Shown: in pieces, positions 1-11,390 of the stretch | How the letters are laid out: the number at the start of each line of letters is the position of its first letter | How positions within the stretch are numbered: position 1 is the first letter of the stretch | Assembly: GCA_027946365.1 (NCBI GenBank) | Contig: JAPEUQ010000019.1 | Span: 682,001-746,000, forward strand | Direction of reading: 5' to 3' | DNA: 64,000 bases | Source of the DNA: Kalmusia sp. IMI 367209 | Lineage: Eukaryota; Ascomycota; Dothideomycetes; Pleosporales; Didymosphaeriaceae | Notes under the pieces: model-generated | Seen by the model: only the letters and a program-made list of their open reading frames with translations | The model's database searches: none | What the model was told of the DNA's origin: nothing | Translations under genes and position numbers: made by a program

Positions 1-254
1 TATCCTGGTTCTGGTCGTTTGTTTTTAGGCGCGACGTTGTTGGCAACGGCACCCAAAAGTCCACTGACAGTGTTGGTCAATGCCTGGACAGTTCCGATCA
101 GACCAGTAAGCACTTGACGCTCCTCTAGAGCGGCGCCCTCTATCTGGCGCTTGTGAAGGTATTCTGCCATCTGGGCATTTGACATGCTTCCCATGCCAGG
201 GTAAGCGGTGGTCAAAGCCGGTAGGGCAAACAGAAAAGGCCGTCCGAACTTCAT
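1..254 (-). CDS. Chloroperoxidase/peroxygenase-like protein, N-terminal fragment
   Basis: Partial gene. The reading frame opens with ATG at 254 and runs 84 codons to the window edge without an intron. The product starts with a short hydrophobic signal peptide (MKFGRPFLFALPALTTAYPG). A polar, glycine-rich stretch follows and ends in KNKRPEPG. In fungal heme-thiolate peroxidases of the chloroperoxidase family (Peroxidase_2), a similar secreted leader and a KRPEPG-like run precede the heme-binding PCP motif. That motif would lie beyond position 1, so the key cysteine cannot be seen. Secretion is visible from the sequence; the enzyme family is inferred from the leader layout. Another secreted protein is possible. 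Confidence 0.55.
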   Translation of the reverse strand, partial: MKFGRPFLFALPALTTAYPGMGSMSNAQMAEYLHKRQIEGAALEERQVLTGLIGTVQALTNTVSGLLGAVANNVAPKNKRPEPG

Positions 255-2611
255 GGCAACGTTATGAAGATATGGAGGGTGTGAAAAGGAGGCAAAAGCT
301 GAACTGCACAGATCCAATCGGTAGACCTTTATATCTGTACCTGTAACCCTATAACTTCGATGATCGTCCTATGGTCAACGTCATGTAGCATCGCTTTGCA
401 GACATCGGCGAAATTACCGTTTCAGCGGAGCATATCAAGACTCTTCGGATTACTAGAACGCCACAAGACTACCCACTGACGAGGCCTTCTAGTCAGATAC
501 AGGTTTAGTTCTCCAGTTCACAGTCCACTCCTAGATCTTTCATCAGCTTAAAGTATAAGCAGCATAGTGGGCCCAACATGCGTATTGAGATTACCATCAT
601 GACGGGGCCCCGCAATTTCGCCGGCGCTGCCCACTCCTAGGCTTGTATAGCGCGAGCTACAGACTCTGGATTAGCTTCGAGACAATATTAGCAAGCAGCA
701 TTTTCGTCGTGGTAGAGGTGAGCTATAAGAGGCATACAGGCAAGGTTAATGAATCGAAATTGCTTCACGGAACTATGTGACCGAATAATGGGCTTCGACT
801 AGGCCGAAGACTGAACGTAGGAGAGATTCATTGTTTGACCGGTGCATTACTAGGAAAACCAGCGCGCAAAGGAGATGGTGTTCTTCAGACGAGTTGAGGC
901 AAGCCAATCCTGGTGTGTGCATTTGATCATCGACGAGCCATGAGCGATGGACAAACTTACTGCTGCGAAGCCCATCGCTTAGAATCATCTCGAACCAATC
1001 CAAAGCATCGCAATTCCAATTCGCGTCCAGAGCTATTGAAAGTCCTAGCTCGGAAGTGATCGGCACCAAGTACAAGACACCGAGAACAAGAAATTACCCA
1101 GCTGAGATGAAGTGCATCCTTGGCATGTCCGAATTGAGATCTTGGAGACTTGTGAAACGTCACTCTTGCGTCTGCGGAAACGGGCATCGGAGAACGATCT
1201 ACAGAGCGGGTGTGCGATCTGGCGCTAGTTCTAAGCTTATGCACATCACGGACGCTAACCCTGAGCACCATCAATGCGCTGCCATCCCAAGACCTACGCG
1301 ATGCGCGGGAAATCCTCAATCCGAGCGCCATGTGGTGGCGCGAAGACGGACGTGACTCCGTCCAGCAAGCCACGCCGTAATATAGACGGTGAGAGCAGGA
1401 TAGGAGAGTACTTGCTTCCAAGGATGTATAAGATGGGTTCAGCAGCTCTGCTCTGAACTCCAGACAGCTTTTCCCATCGACGAGATATAGATAGGGAAAT
1501 GAATCATCGAAGATTAAATACCTCAATAGTCCGAAGTGGCGCAAAAATCGAAAGCGAAACTGCGATACACATCAATACCATCGATTCCAGACGAGCGATT
1601 AGTAGAAGGATGACATACCAAGCTTCCAACGCTACCCATCTTCTGCCTCGGGACCGGCACCTGATCAATCATCATCGAGTTCTCCAGCCTTGCTACTAAC
1701 TTCTTATGAGAGTGTGCGAATGGTGACCATGCACTATAAGCTCATTGTCACTTGGAGCGGTGGACTTCAAAAATTAGTTATCGAGATATAGATGGAAGAA
1801 GCGACAGGAATAGCCATGTCAACGACTGATTATAAGTACCTAGATGATTGCTTAGAAGAGATATTCTATCCACGTCGAACATACTCTACCCTGGCAATGG
1901 ATCGGGCACCACGTCAATGTTTCATCCTCTTCTTCCATGGGACGTGCTTAGAGGCTTGAAAGTTGCAGCTCTACCTCTTTCTCTCCTCTTAATTGACCTG
2001 CTACGGGAAGATCGGTAACTCAAGTGGTACAAAACAGGTCAGAATTCCTACTTGTAAATAATAGAAGTAATGAACGAAAAAAAAAGCCTTAACAGTTGAC
2101 GTATCCCATGGACTACTGGCCTTGGGTGAGCAAATGAAATGGTAAGCCATACGCCATACTTCTGGCGTTGTATCGCTTCCGAACTTGTTGGTTATAAACA
2201 TGAAATCAAGCCCTAACTGCATCGACTCCGGGTCTTGATTGAATCACTCTTAGAGACCGTCCGCCCGGGGGTGGCATGTAATTTCCATTCTTGGTGTACT
2301 CCTTGCTGGTACCATCACACATGAACTTTCGACTTACCCTTTCGAATCAGGAAGCCCGACGTTGACGACGAATGGACGCTTAGTCATACGCATACGTCAG
2401 ACTACATTGTAGCCAGCATGACGCGTTCTTTCCGCGATACCTAACCCTGATCCGGATCTCGGATAGAAATACCGCAAGTCATGCACAAGTATTGGTCAAA
2501 GATGTAGTTTGGACGTTTGTCATTCCTCATGAAATCCCATCGAATCGCCCTTATCTTCGCTAAAACACCACTATCCCTCCTTAGGTTGGTTTCCCATTAT
2601 CTACCTCTACA
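255..2611. other. Intergenic region, no recognisable gene
   Basis: About 2.3 kb between the peroxygenase start and the 3' end of the peptide transporter. The minus strand has open frames at 773-1075 and 957-1544, and a short one at 2001-2243. None shows a recognisable domain, and I found no intron arrangement that turns them into a convincing protein. No tRNA, tandem repeat or transposon end was seen. Confidence 0.4.
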
Positions 2612-4588
2612 TTAAGCCTGCGCCTCCTTATGATGCAACCCCACAGTCCGCTCATCATGTACGCTCGCTCTCCTCAGCGTCGGATCCTCATCGTAATCCT
2701 GATCCATAGCATTCATCTCCTCCTCAGTTTCATTCAGATGCCTAAACAGGACCCAGATGAGGCACCCGGCGATGAACGAGCTGACCGCCAGCCCGACGAA
2801 CATCCACTGGATGGCAGGGTCGTACAGCACGGGGTTAAGCGCTTCCGAGATGGCGGATCCAAAGGCGTTGGTGAGGAGGAACATGGATTGCACAAAGGAC
2901 TTCATGCTGGGCGGGGCTTTCGTGTACGCGTACTCGTACCCTGTCACGGAGGCGAAGATCTCTGATATGCCAATGAGCATGTAGGCGCCCGTCTGGGCGG
3001 CGATGTGGATGTTGTTTCCCTGAGACTGGCCGTTTGCGTCGAGGGATGCGTCGCACAGAGGGGCCTCGAAGCAGGGACCTGCCTTGTAGATGTAGTACTG
3101 GATGACGGCGGCGTAGACCATGGCAAAGGAGGCGACCCAGAAACCGGCAACGATGCGGTTGATGGGGGGGAAGGGGATCTTTGCTTTGCGTAGTGCGGGC
3201 ATGAGGACGCGGTCGACGAGCGGGAGGAAGACGATAATGGCGATGGGGTCAAAATTTTGCATCAGATCATTGGGGATGCCGTGCGAGCGCATCTCGCCTG
3301 CTTGCGTGACGAAGTTGTTAGAAAATTGCCCGTAAACAACCCAGTAGATCGGATAAAATGTGAAGACTTTGCATGCGATTAGGGCACGCTTGACCTCGTC
3401 GACAAAATGGTCATCCCATCTCAGCGATGCGGCAACGGTATCTCTCCCCATTGCTACCTGGTACGTGGGCTTCGCCGCTTCCATGTTGCGGTTCTTGATC
3501 ATCATCCAGATGACGCGGAAGCAGTCGGTGACGACGGAGCCTTGGGGTGGGCGGACAATGTAGACTTTGCGGCCGAGGACGAGGACGACGGTGCCGACGA
3601 GGAACATGCAGAGGCAGAGGAGGTAGGCCGACCAGAAGCCGACGTCGCGCTCCATGTAGGGCGTTGCAATGAGGGAGAGCGAGCCCAGGTTGATGCAGAA
3701 GTAGAAGATCATGTAGATGCGCGAGATGGTGATGGCCGGGTCGATGATGACGCGCTCTCCTGTCTTCTTGTCGGTTGTGACCTTCATCTGACGCCGTTTG
3801 TATTGATCGGCGATCAGGGGTGCGACGTTCGATTTGATACCTCCTGTTCCCAGGCCGATAATGATGATGGCTGCGATGAAGCCTCCTGTGCCAGCACCGT
3901 GTTGGAGTGCGCTGGGGATGGATGTGCAAACTAGGACGAGCAGGCCGGAGATGTATACAAAACAGAAGATGAGGATGGTGTTGTACTTTCCAAGGTACTG
4001 ATCAGCGATGATGGCACCGAAAATGGGCGTCACTGAAACCAGGTTAATATTTTGTCAACGAGTTTTGAAAATTCAACAAACATACCATAGCACCAGAACT
4101 GGAAGAAGGTACTGAGACCAGTGGCACCCTGATGACCCATGCCGAGCGCACCAGGTCCATCTCGCCCATCAAGCGGGCGTTGGATATAGTTCTGGAAGAG
4201 ACCAGAAGCGCCATAGTACGTGAATCTTTCGCAGAGTTCGACAACGGCGACTAGAAATGCTGCCTTGGGAACTTTGTCACCGATGCGACGAAGCGTATGC
4301 TTCTCCTCCTCGGTAGGGATATCTCCGCCGAGGCCATCGTCTTCCTCCACCACGGCATGCGACGAAGCAGGTGACGACGCCTCGAGTGCGGCCTTCTCAT
4401 CTGCAATTGCGACGTCGCCAACGGTCGGCCTGCTGGTCAATGGCTCCCCAGCAAGATCCGTCTTCTTGTTCGACAAGTCAGGCTTATCGAGAACCTGGTG
4501 CAGGCTGTCCAAACGTCAATCCCACATGGACCCAATGTTCAAGAGGAACAACTCACTTCGCAGCCTCCATCTCGTGCTCCATGGACAT
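2612..4588 (-). CDS. POT-family peptide transporter (PTR2-type)
   Basis: Proton-coupled di/tripeptide importer of the plasma membrane (POT/PTR2, major facilitator superfamily). Three exons: 4557-4588, 4086-4504 and 2612-4032, with introns of 52 and 53 nt (GTGAGT..CAG and GTATGT..CAG), giving about 625 residues, the usual size. The first exon is tiny; two in-frame ATGs (4588 and 4582) compete. After an acidic cytosolic N-terminus come ELCERFTYYGASGLFQNYI, the core stretch ATGLSTFFQFWCYVTP (which spans intron 2), GLGTGGIKSNVAPLIADQY, and the POT signature FYFCINLGSLS. The second half has six further hydrophobic segments and an acidic tail. The family is usually under nitrogen control in fungi; a TGATAAG motif lies about 740 bp upstream (5326-5332), which is suggestive only. 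Confidence 0.93.
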
Positions 4589-6516
4589 CTTGCTGTATCC
4601 TCAAGAGAGCCTGACGGTCCCCACAAAACCCAAAGTAAAAAAGAACACAGGTTTCCCAAGAGTACCCAGACAACCCATGCGCGGGCGTGCCTCCATATTT
4701 AACCAGTCGCCTCTCCCCACCAGCAACCCACGCATCCCAGCCATCCGGGGCGGCGAAACAGATACGCATCCCTACGGGCTACACCCAGTTGCGATAAACA
4801 CCTCCCAAGCCTGGAACCAAGCACAGACAAGCTCCTGCTGCCGCGCGATGTAACACTTGCTTCGATTCCCACGCCAAACCGCATCCGTTTCGCCATCCCG
4901 TCGAGCCGCCAATTAAGCATTTGCCTTGGCATCTTAGATGCGCCACGCTCGCAGAACCCTTGCCCCATCCCGGCAAGACGCCCGGCTGCGAGCCTCCGCC
5001 GGTGGGGACTCCGGCGAACCACAGTGTAACAGGCATATGAGCTCCTTCTCGAAGGAGAGCAATTTGAGATGATCGTGCATTGGTTGGGTGGGGAAATGTG
5101 TTGCTGATAGTGTGTTTAGATGCAGGTGCCTCATGCGACTTCAGTAGGTGCAATACATTCTCATATCTATCATGCGTGTTGCAGCGTAGTGACGTTGGAG
5201 CCACTGGGCCCTCCGGGAACGTGGATTCGGACGAGGTCGTTATTTCCGCCCGCGAAAAAAAAGCATTCGATTCTAGAAAATTTCTGCGCGGCCCGCCGAA
5301 TGTTCGCCGTTGCCTCCACCGCCCCTGATAAGGGACACCGCGTGGGAAAGCTGCGGGAAGACGGGAGCACCATCCAGTCGACGGGTAACTGCTTTGGAAT
5401 TGTCACACCGTTCGTTGGACGCGTCGGCGGTGGCCGAGAATGTAAGATGGAAACTCGGGTCTCGCCACGTGCTAGCCAGCCCGTTCACTCCACCATCAGG
5501 CCAAGGTTCCAAACTTCATCTCCGTTGCGTACCGTCTGCCGAGGTTCGATGCTACACAGTGCTCTGACTTTGCTCCTTTTTCGGAGACCCCATAGCCAGA
5601 GCCATTGTTCGCTTTTGCGATATCGCAGCCCTCGCAGAATTGCGAAAAATTTCTTTCAGAGCGTGTGTAGTCTTTCTGATTAGCAGAGCAGTAGTGGCTT
5701 CAGTCTCGCAGTGCCGTGATATCTCTAATCTGTCGAGGAACACAACCCATACTGCACTACTGCATCGATATCAGTACCCGCAGCCACAATGGTCAGCATT
5801 TACAGCCGAGTTCCGTTCGTCCCTGGCATGCGTCAATCCTGGGGTGCATACTCGCATTACTCGCTTAGGAAGGTGCACGCATACAAGGATTTGGATCGCT
5901 TTTGCCGTCGCCTTAACCGCGCAGCTGTGGAGAACTCTGATCACACTCGTCCACCAAGGCAGCTAGACACACAAAAGCCCGCGGAGCCGTAGTTTCTTCG
6001 ATCGCGGCCATCATCCTTATAGCTGGGGCGCTAATAAGAACAGTAAACGATCTCGGGGGGCTGGCTTGATTAAATATACGACACGTTCCGTTGAGAGTAA
6101 CCGGGTGTTCACACGTGCATCACACTGTGGCAAAGCCCAAAGTCAGTAAGCACCTTTGAAGATACGATGCAGGTACAAAATGTCAAAATTAGTTTGCATT
6201 CGCAGGGCCTACGCCGTAGCATAGTGATAATACAACAGAGATAGGAAAACGCAACCGGCGATGCCAGCGGACATACGTACAAACTTCCTCACCATACAGT
6301 CGCAATATTCCACCCGAGGGTACGAACGCCGTGCAATGCAAGTCTCTAAGGCCTGCCCGAAGATTACCAACAAAGGAAAGCATCAACTCGGTCGTTGATC
6401 GAAAGGCTTTTGGGGGCCCGGTATCAGATAATACAGAAGTAGCGAAGGAAACATAAATCCACAAAGACCGTCGAATGTACGACTAGATTCGCGATGTGTT
6501 AACCACCAATGCCGCA
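4589..6516. other. Intergenic region upstream of the peptide transporter
   Basis: About 1.9 kb holding the promoter of the peptide transporter and the 3' flank of the zinc transporter. A TGATAAG element at 5326-5332 fits the GATA-factor consensus (AreA-type nitrogen regulators). I saw no coding exon, RNA gene or repeat. Confidence 0.35.
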
Positions 6517-8243
6517 TCAACTTGCAGGCTCACAGCACTGCTTGCTGTTACCACAAGCATCAGAGCACTCCAACAAGCACGCCTCGCCCGCTCCGCACAC
6601 GCTGCCCGTTTTGCTGCCGCCTTTTGAACCCTTCTGACTGCTGTTGCGGGATGCGTGAGCCTCGTCGGCACTGCTTTCGTCTGTGTTGCCGGTATGGTCG
6701 TGGTTTTCGTCGAGACAAAATTCGGGTTGAATGGTGGAGGAATGGATGCCATATTCGTGCAGGCACTGGCGGATTTCACGAGCGAGTGCCATGTAACGCG
6801 CGGAGCCATCGCCTTGGAAGTCGAACGCAACCTGGACATGGAGCGACGCAACTAGTTTGGTGTCGGATAGCTGCCATACGTGGACATGATGGCATGACAC
6901 GATGCCGTCGAGCTCGGTGATGTCGTCCTTGATGTCGTCGATCGAGAGCCCGGCCGGTACGGCTTGGAGAAGGATACGTGCAGCGGCTTTGCATAGAGGA
7001 ATTGCAGAAGCGAGTATGATGACTGTGATGACAAGAGAAATGACAGGGTCCGAGTAGTGTCTCCAGCTATAGTCGGTCAACCAGATAATAAGTGCTGAAG
7101 CGATGACACCAATGTTGCCCAAAGCATCGCCCATGACGTGCAGGAAGACGCCGCGCATGTTGAGATCGTGGCTATGACCATGACCACCTTTGCCCTGCTC
7201 TTTTGGCTGCTTGTGCTTGTGGTCGGTGTGGCAGTCCTTCTTTGCAGGAGTGGCGGGCTGGCCGGAAGCGCTCTTAGCTTTCGACAACAGCGGCGACTGC
7301 TCTGTCGGTCCATCCTCTGCCACCGCTGTCTCGTTGTCTGCATCGGAGCCGGATTCCTCATCCATGCGCGAAGATTCGATGATACTATTACGGAAAGATG
7401 AGGGGTAAACCGGAATGTCCTCGGGCCCAGAGTACCCACGAGATCGGGAGCGATGGTGCTTCCTAGGGTTGCGCTTGCCAGACGCAGTCCTGCGAGGGGT
7501 CAAGTCCTTGTGGGAGGACCAAGAGATGTCTGTGGACCGCTTCCCAGGAGTTTGCGACCCGTTGGCAACAGCCGTTGGAAAGTTACCCACGCGATTCTGT
7601 GGGAGCACTTCCGCAACATTTCCACTCTCGTCGGCGATAGCATGGTCCTCCTCGTCGATTCCATGTGCATGGCCCTCTTCGGCAGCATTGACGGAGTCCC
7701 CGTGTCCATGAGAGTGCCCGCCGTGACTGTGGCCGTGATCGTGGAAGAGGAACAGCCCAAGGATGTTTGAAGCCAAGCCGCACGAGCCTACGATAAGCAC
7801 CAACTTGGGGTTTGAGACCTCTTGGGGTTCGACGAATCGTTGGATCGCATCGAGGAAGATGGAAAGACAAAGGGCGACGAGGAAGACACCGTTGACGAGT
7901 GCACCAAGGGTTTCAGCGCGTTGCCACTAGATGCGATTAGTCTTCTAGATACTCACGAGGTAGACTAGGAAGACTCACGCCATATGTATACATCTTTGAA
8001 TTTGTTCTTTGGTTTGCAACCTTGACGGCCCACAGGCCTACCATTAACGATATGACATCGTTCAGCATGTGAAAAGAATCGGCGACAAGCGCGAGAGAGT
8101 GCACAGCATATCCTGGGTTCTTTGTGAGTATCACTCAGTGATACAAGTGCCACGCGTAACTGACCGACAGATATCTCGAGCAAGAAGAAAAGCGCGTCGA
8201 TAGTGAGCAGGATCAAGATCCTACTGGTCTTGGAAAGCCCCAT
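6517..8243 (-). CDS. Zinc/cadmium transporter, CDF family (ZRC1/COT1-type)
   Basis: Cation diffusion facilitator that exchanges Zn2+ (and often Co2+ or Cd2+) for protons, normally loading the vacuole. Exons 8165-8243, 7979-8112 and 6517-7926, with introns of 52 nt each, give 540 residues. TM2 carries the metal site in SLALVADSFHMLNDV (H41-x3-D45). After the fourth hydrophobic segment a histidine loop begins with HDHGHSHGGHSHGHGD (about residues 133-148), followed by a long Ser/His-rich insert of the kind that senses zinc. TM5 contains the second metal site (HVMGDALGNIGV). A cytosolic domain with HHVHVW follows, and the tail is cysteine-rich (CGAGEACLLECSDACGNSKQ). The Cys-rich end is unusual and could add metal ligands. 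ATG at 8243 starts directly before TM1, as in the yeast proteins. Confidence 0.95.
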
Positions 8244-8795
8244 GGCGATATCGGCTCGCGGGGGGTACCGCGAAGGAAAGGAACACTGTCAAATACGCAA
8301 AAGGGAGGCGGTATGCAGCGCCGCGGACTGCTGGAGTGAGTCGAGTCGGCGCAGAGTTGCAGCTGCGCGGTAAAGTGTTGAGCGGTGGGGTGCAATATGG
8401 TTTGGAATGGGGTGAGGAGAAGCTCGCGCACGAAGTTCAGAGAGTGGCGCGGGCGCTATGACGCTCGGTGTTGCTCGCGGTACCAAAGCTTGCCAAGTCT
8501 CGGACCCGGTCCGACAGCACAGGCCCTCCGCAATCCTACTGTTATCAGATCTTCTCTGTGTGTACTCAACGCAATTTCAGCCCGTTAAAATCCTACTACT
8601 TCATTGGCATTGTCTTAGATATTCAATACCAATTCAAGAGACCATAACGATCCATGCTCTGTGTTGATTGTCTATCAATCACCCGTATGGGTCATGTCGC
8701 ACTGTGCCAAATCGAAACATCGTCGAGCTCATCTTTCGAGGTGCCCACAATTCACACTCCTTATTCGGTTCTAAAAGACATCATTAGTACTTCAA
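8244..8795. other. Intergenic region, zinc transporter promoter
   Basis: About 550 bp between the start of the zinc transporter and the 3' end of the broken 2EXR gene. It should contain the transporter promoter. No gene, repeat or RNA was seen; I could not identify a zinc-responsive element with confidence. Confidence 0.35.
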
Positions 8796-9392
8796 TCATT
8801 CATGTGGAAACTTGGGTATCTTGGCTTGCGGATCCTTAAAGACTAGCTTAATGTCTCTTCCTTCCAAACGAGAGACCGTGACGGCCATCCGATGTAATTT
8901 CTCTTTCGACCATATATATGCTCTTAATTTCAGATGCAAACACTTCAAGTTAGAAAAGATATTGGATAATGGGATCAACTGCTGCCGTTGCTGTGTTGAA
9001 ACTATGTACCAGCGATACTCAGCCGAAGGTTCAATAGTCTCAATAGTCTCAATTGCCGTGTTTAGCGCGCCGTAGATGCACCAGGAGCTGTAGGGCCTCC
9101 ACTGGAAGACGTTTTTTAGGTAGATCAAATCGGCAGTTTCGGTATGCACTTTTAGGCAGGTCTATAGGAGATGCCCTTGAGTGGCAAGCTGGTCGCTAGC
9201 TTCCTCCGATAAGCAGATGCCATGATAATGGCTCAGCTTCTTCCCATGGTCAATTGTAGGCATGAGGATGTGCAATTGCCGGTAGACGAAGGAGTAGATA
9301 AGATTCCGCAGCTCAGCAGGAAGTCGCAAAAAAGGCGAGTGAGCAGCATTTTGTTCGGTTCTAAAACGTTGGGTCAAAAACCAGGCCGCCAC
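8796..9392 (-). pseudogene. 2EXR-domain protein, interrupted by an in-frame TAG
   Basis: One continuous minus-strand frame reads as a 2EXR/F-box-like protein. It opens with SPFLRLPAELRNLIYSFVYR, the hallmark start of this fungal family, and continues with a C-terminal part typical of the family (TCLKVHTETADLIYLKNVF). A single TAG (9162-9164) sits between QGHLL and TCLKVHTETA, where relatives usually have LLQTCRQI. The ancestral codon was therefore most likely CAG, and the change is a C-to-T in a CpA context. There is also no ATG at the beginning of the frame (it opens at GTG, 9390-9392). About 198 codons remain readable, close to normal family length. The function of the family is not established. 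A sequencing error or read-through cannot be excluded. Confidence 0.6.
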
Positions 9393-9412
9393 TGAGCATT
9401 CTATGCTTGAGC

Positions 9413-9884
9413 CTACACTTGTCTCAGGCGCTCCGGCGCGTTGGAACTGATGGGCGGTACCTCTCTATCCCAGCAGGAGATGTCCATCACCAATTTTTCA
9501 CTTCCACAGTTACTGTCAGCTTTCATCCAAAAAGTAATGATATGACTACTGCCAACTAATATCGCAGTCTCCCTAGTTAGAGCAGAAGACGCAGTACAGC
9601 ATGGATTCTGCACCTTATATTATGGCTAGAGGTCACTCGAGGGCATGACTTTTAGGGCTGTCCGAGGCACACGCCAATACTGCATTTAGGTGTATCTTAT
9701 CACTAGTGCTGTCTTCAGGGCATTTTTCAGCTATCATAGCGAATCCTTGAAGCCTGAGACGATTCTGGCTTCCTCGAAGACTATCACGACATCGCAATTC
9801 AATAGTGCCTTCCTTAGTACGGCGATCCCATAAGGTTCGCACATGCACGCCACTTATGAAATTCATCTTCAATTTCACACTCAC
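9413..9884 (-). other. Two unrecognised open frames, possibly gene debris
   Basis: The minus strand has two adjoining open stretches in different frames: 9633-9884 (83 codons, opening at GTG, internal ATG at 9866) and 9413-9613 (66 codons). They read like protein (for example GTIELRCRDSLRGSQNRLRL), but I recognise no family. No clean GT..AG intron joins them. They lie directly upstream of the broken 2EXR frame, so this may be the remains of a neighbouring gene. Confidence 0.2.
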
Positions 9885-10092
9885 ACCTGTGTGGAATTAA
9901 TCATCATTTCAGCTTCTTGCAATGGAGATTGCAGTAAGGGCTTGCCTGTTAGATGGAGTGTTCACCAGATTATTCACCCTCACCGCACGCTCTCCAAAGT
10001 CGAAAGGAATCAATCAGTACTTTTAACTCCATATCCTCCAACTATCTCCACCTACATCCAACTTCGCCATAACATCAATTCGTTTCTGCACC

Positions 10093-11008
10093 ATGGCCCC
10101 CACCCACGTTACCCCAGCTACTGAGCAGCCTACATGTGCTCTAAAGCAGGAACAGATGAAACTCCCAGCATTCAGAATCACCAAGTCGGGAGTCAAACGC
10201 AATACCAAAAAGCTCCCTAAGGCACTCCAGCGACCAATTCCTCCATCTGGCAAGATCTATCCTGTCAAAGTTCGAGCAGATGGATTGCTGAACATCGAGG
10301 ACGTTCCGGACTACCTGATGGCTGCGTGAGTTACGCTATCCGCCTATACTTTTGGATCACTAACACCACGTGCAAAGCGTCAAGCGCAACTCCACGCAGT
10401 CACCGCTCCTCCGAATCGATAAGCAGATTCGGATGAAGATCTGGGATTTCGCCATGGGAGGTCATACGATCGAAATTCGTGCCCGGAAACCCGGGTGTTC
10501 TACCTTATCCGTGCCGCTTAGCTCTGGCTCACCTTTTGTTGGGAAGGTCGCTCACCACGGCCCGAAGCGCGCACAGCCAAAAACTGCGTTTCATCTCGCA
10601 GAGGTGTGTCGTCAGGTCTACGCTGAGACAGCAACTCTAGGCTATGCTACGAATCAGTTCGCATTCGTCGGTGAGGTTGAGGTCAAGTCGGGACGAGAGG
10701 ATGGCCCCGATGGTGCACTTGAGGGTTGGTGCAAGGAGCTCCTCCCAGCCCAGCGCAACGCTGTGACGAACATCCGTCCACACTGGCACGACCTGCAGGA
10801 CTTTCTCAGCGACTGCAACTTGAGGACTTTCAAGCAGCTATTCCCTGAGCTCAAGTCTCTCCGCGTACCTTCTAGGGCTGTCAATTGTGAGGCCAAGTGG
10901 CCCCACCGAGGCGATCCGATGCGTAGGCACCTTCGGCAGCAGGCCAAGGAGAAAATTGCAGCCATGATTAGGAGGCAGGAAGGCAAGGATGTTCAAGCCG
11001 CCTTCTAA
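10093..11008 (+). CDS. DUF7730/2EXR-like protein
   Basis: Two exons, 10093-10325 and 10378-11008, joined by a 52-nt intron (GTGAGT..AAAG), encode 287 residues. The ATG has a good context (CACCATGGCC). The first 80 residues are basic and low in predicted structure. The second exon starts a domain SPLLRIDKQIRMKIWDFAMGGHTIEI, which matches the opening of fungal DUF7730/2EXR proteins (LLRLPAEIRxxIYxxVLGGHTIHI), followed by AEVCRQVYAETATLGYATNQF, the usual second block of the family. The C-terminus is strongly charged. No catalytic residues are visible and the family's role is unknown. A broken relative lies about 0.7 kb upstream on the other strand, suggesting a small local expansion. Confidence 0.8.
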
Positions 11009-11390
11009 ACTGATTGATCTGACTGGAGCACATCGGAAGCTCGAATTTGTCGAACGGATATGGTGCCGCGGAAATCTCTTAACATTTTGTTCGTATCGTA
11101 CTAGGATCATGAGGAACGTGGAAAGCGTTTCTAATGATAGCTACTGAAAGGATGGGGTACGAGGAATAGCTCGAGCCTACGAGGGCACATAGCTCAAATC
11201 CACCTATGACCTACGGTAACGAGATGTCAAAACGAACTCAAACCCCTGATATACAAATTTCCCATATCACTCGATCCATGTCTATCTCTAGTTGCAAAGT
11301 GTCCTCGCATCATCGCTTTCACACAGATTTCAACCCCTAGCCTTCCACATGATGCCCCGAAAATATGCCTCACCAAGACTCTGAGTGGCC
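11009..11390. other. Short convergent intergenic region
   Basis: About 380 bp between two convergently transcribed genes. It should hold both 3' ends. No further feature seen. Confidence 0.35.

Noticed and set aside
957..1544. 195-codon minus-strand open frame
   Set aside because: Translation shows no recognisable domain or compositional bias of coding sequence, and overlapping frames on the other strand are equally open.
3407..3934. Long open frames antisense to, or overlapping, the peptide transporter
   Set aside because: Shadows of a well-supported gene with high GC at third positions; no domain and no independent start signals.
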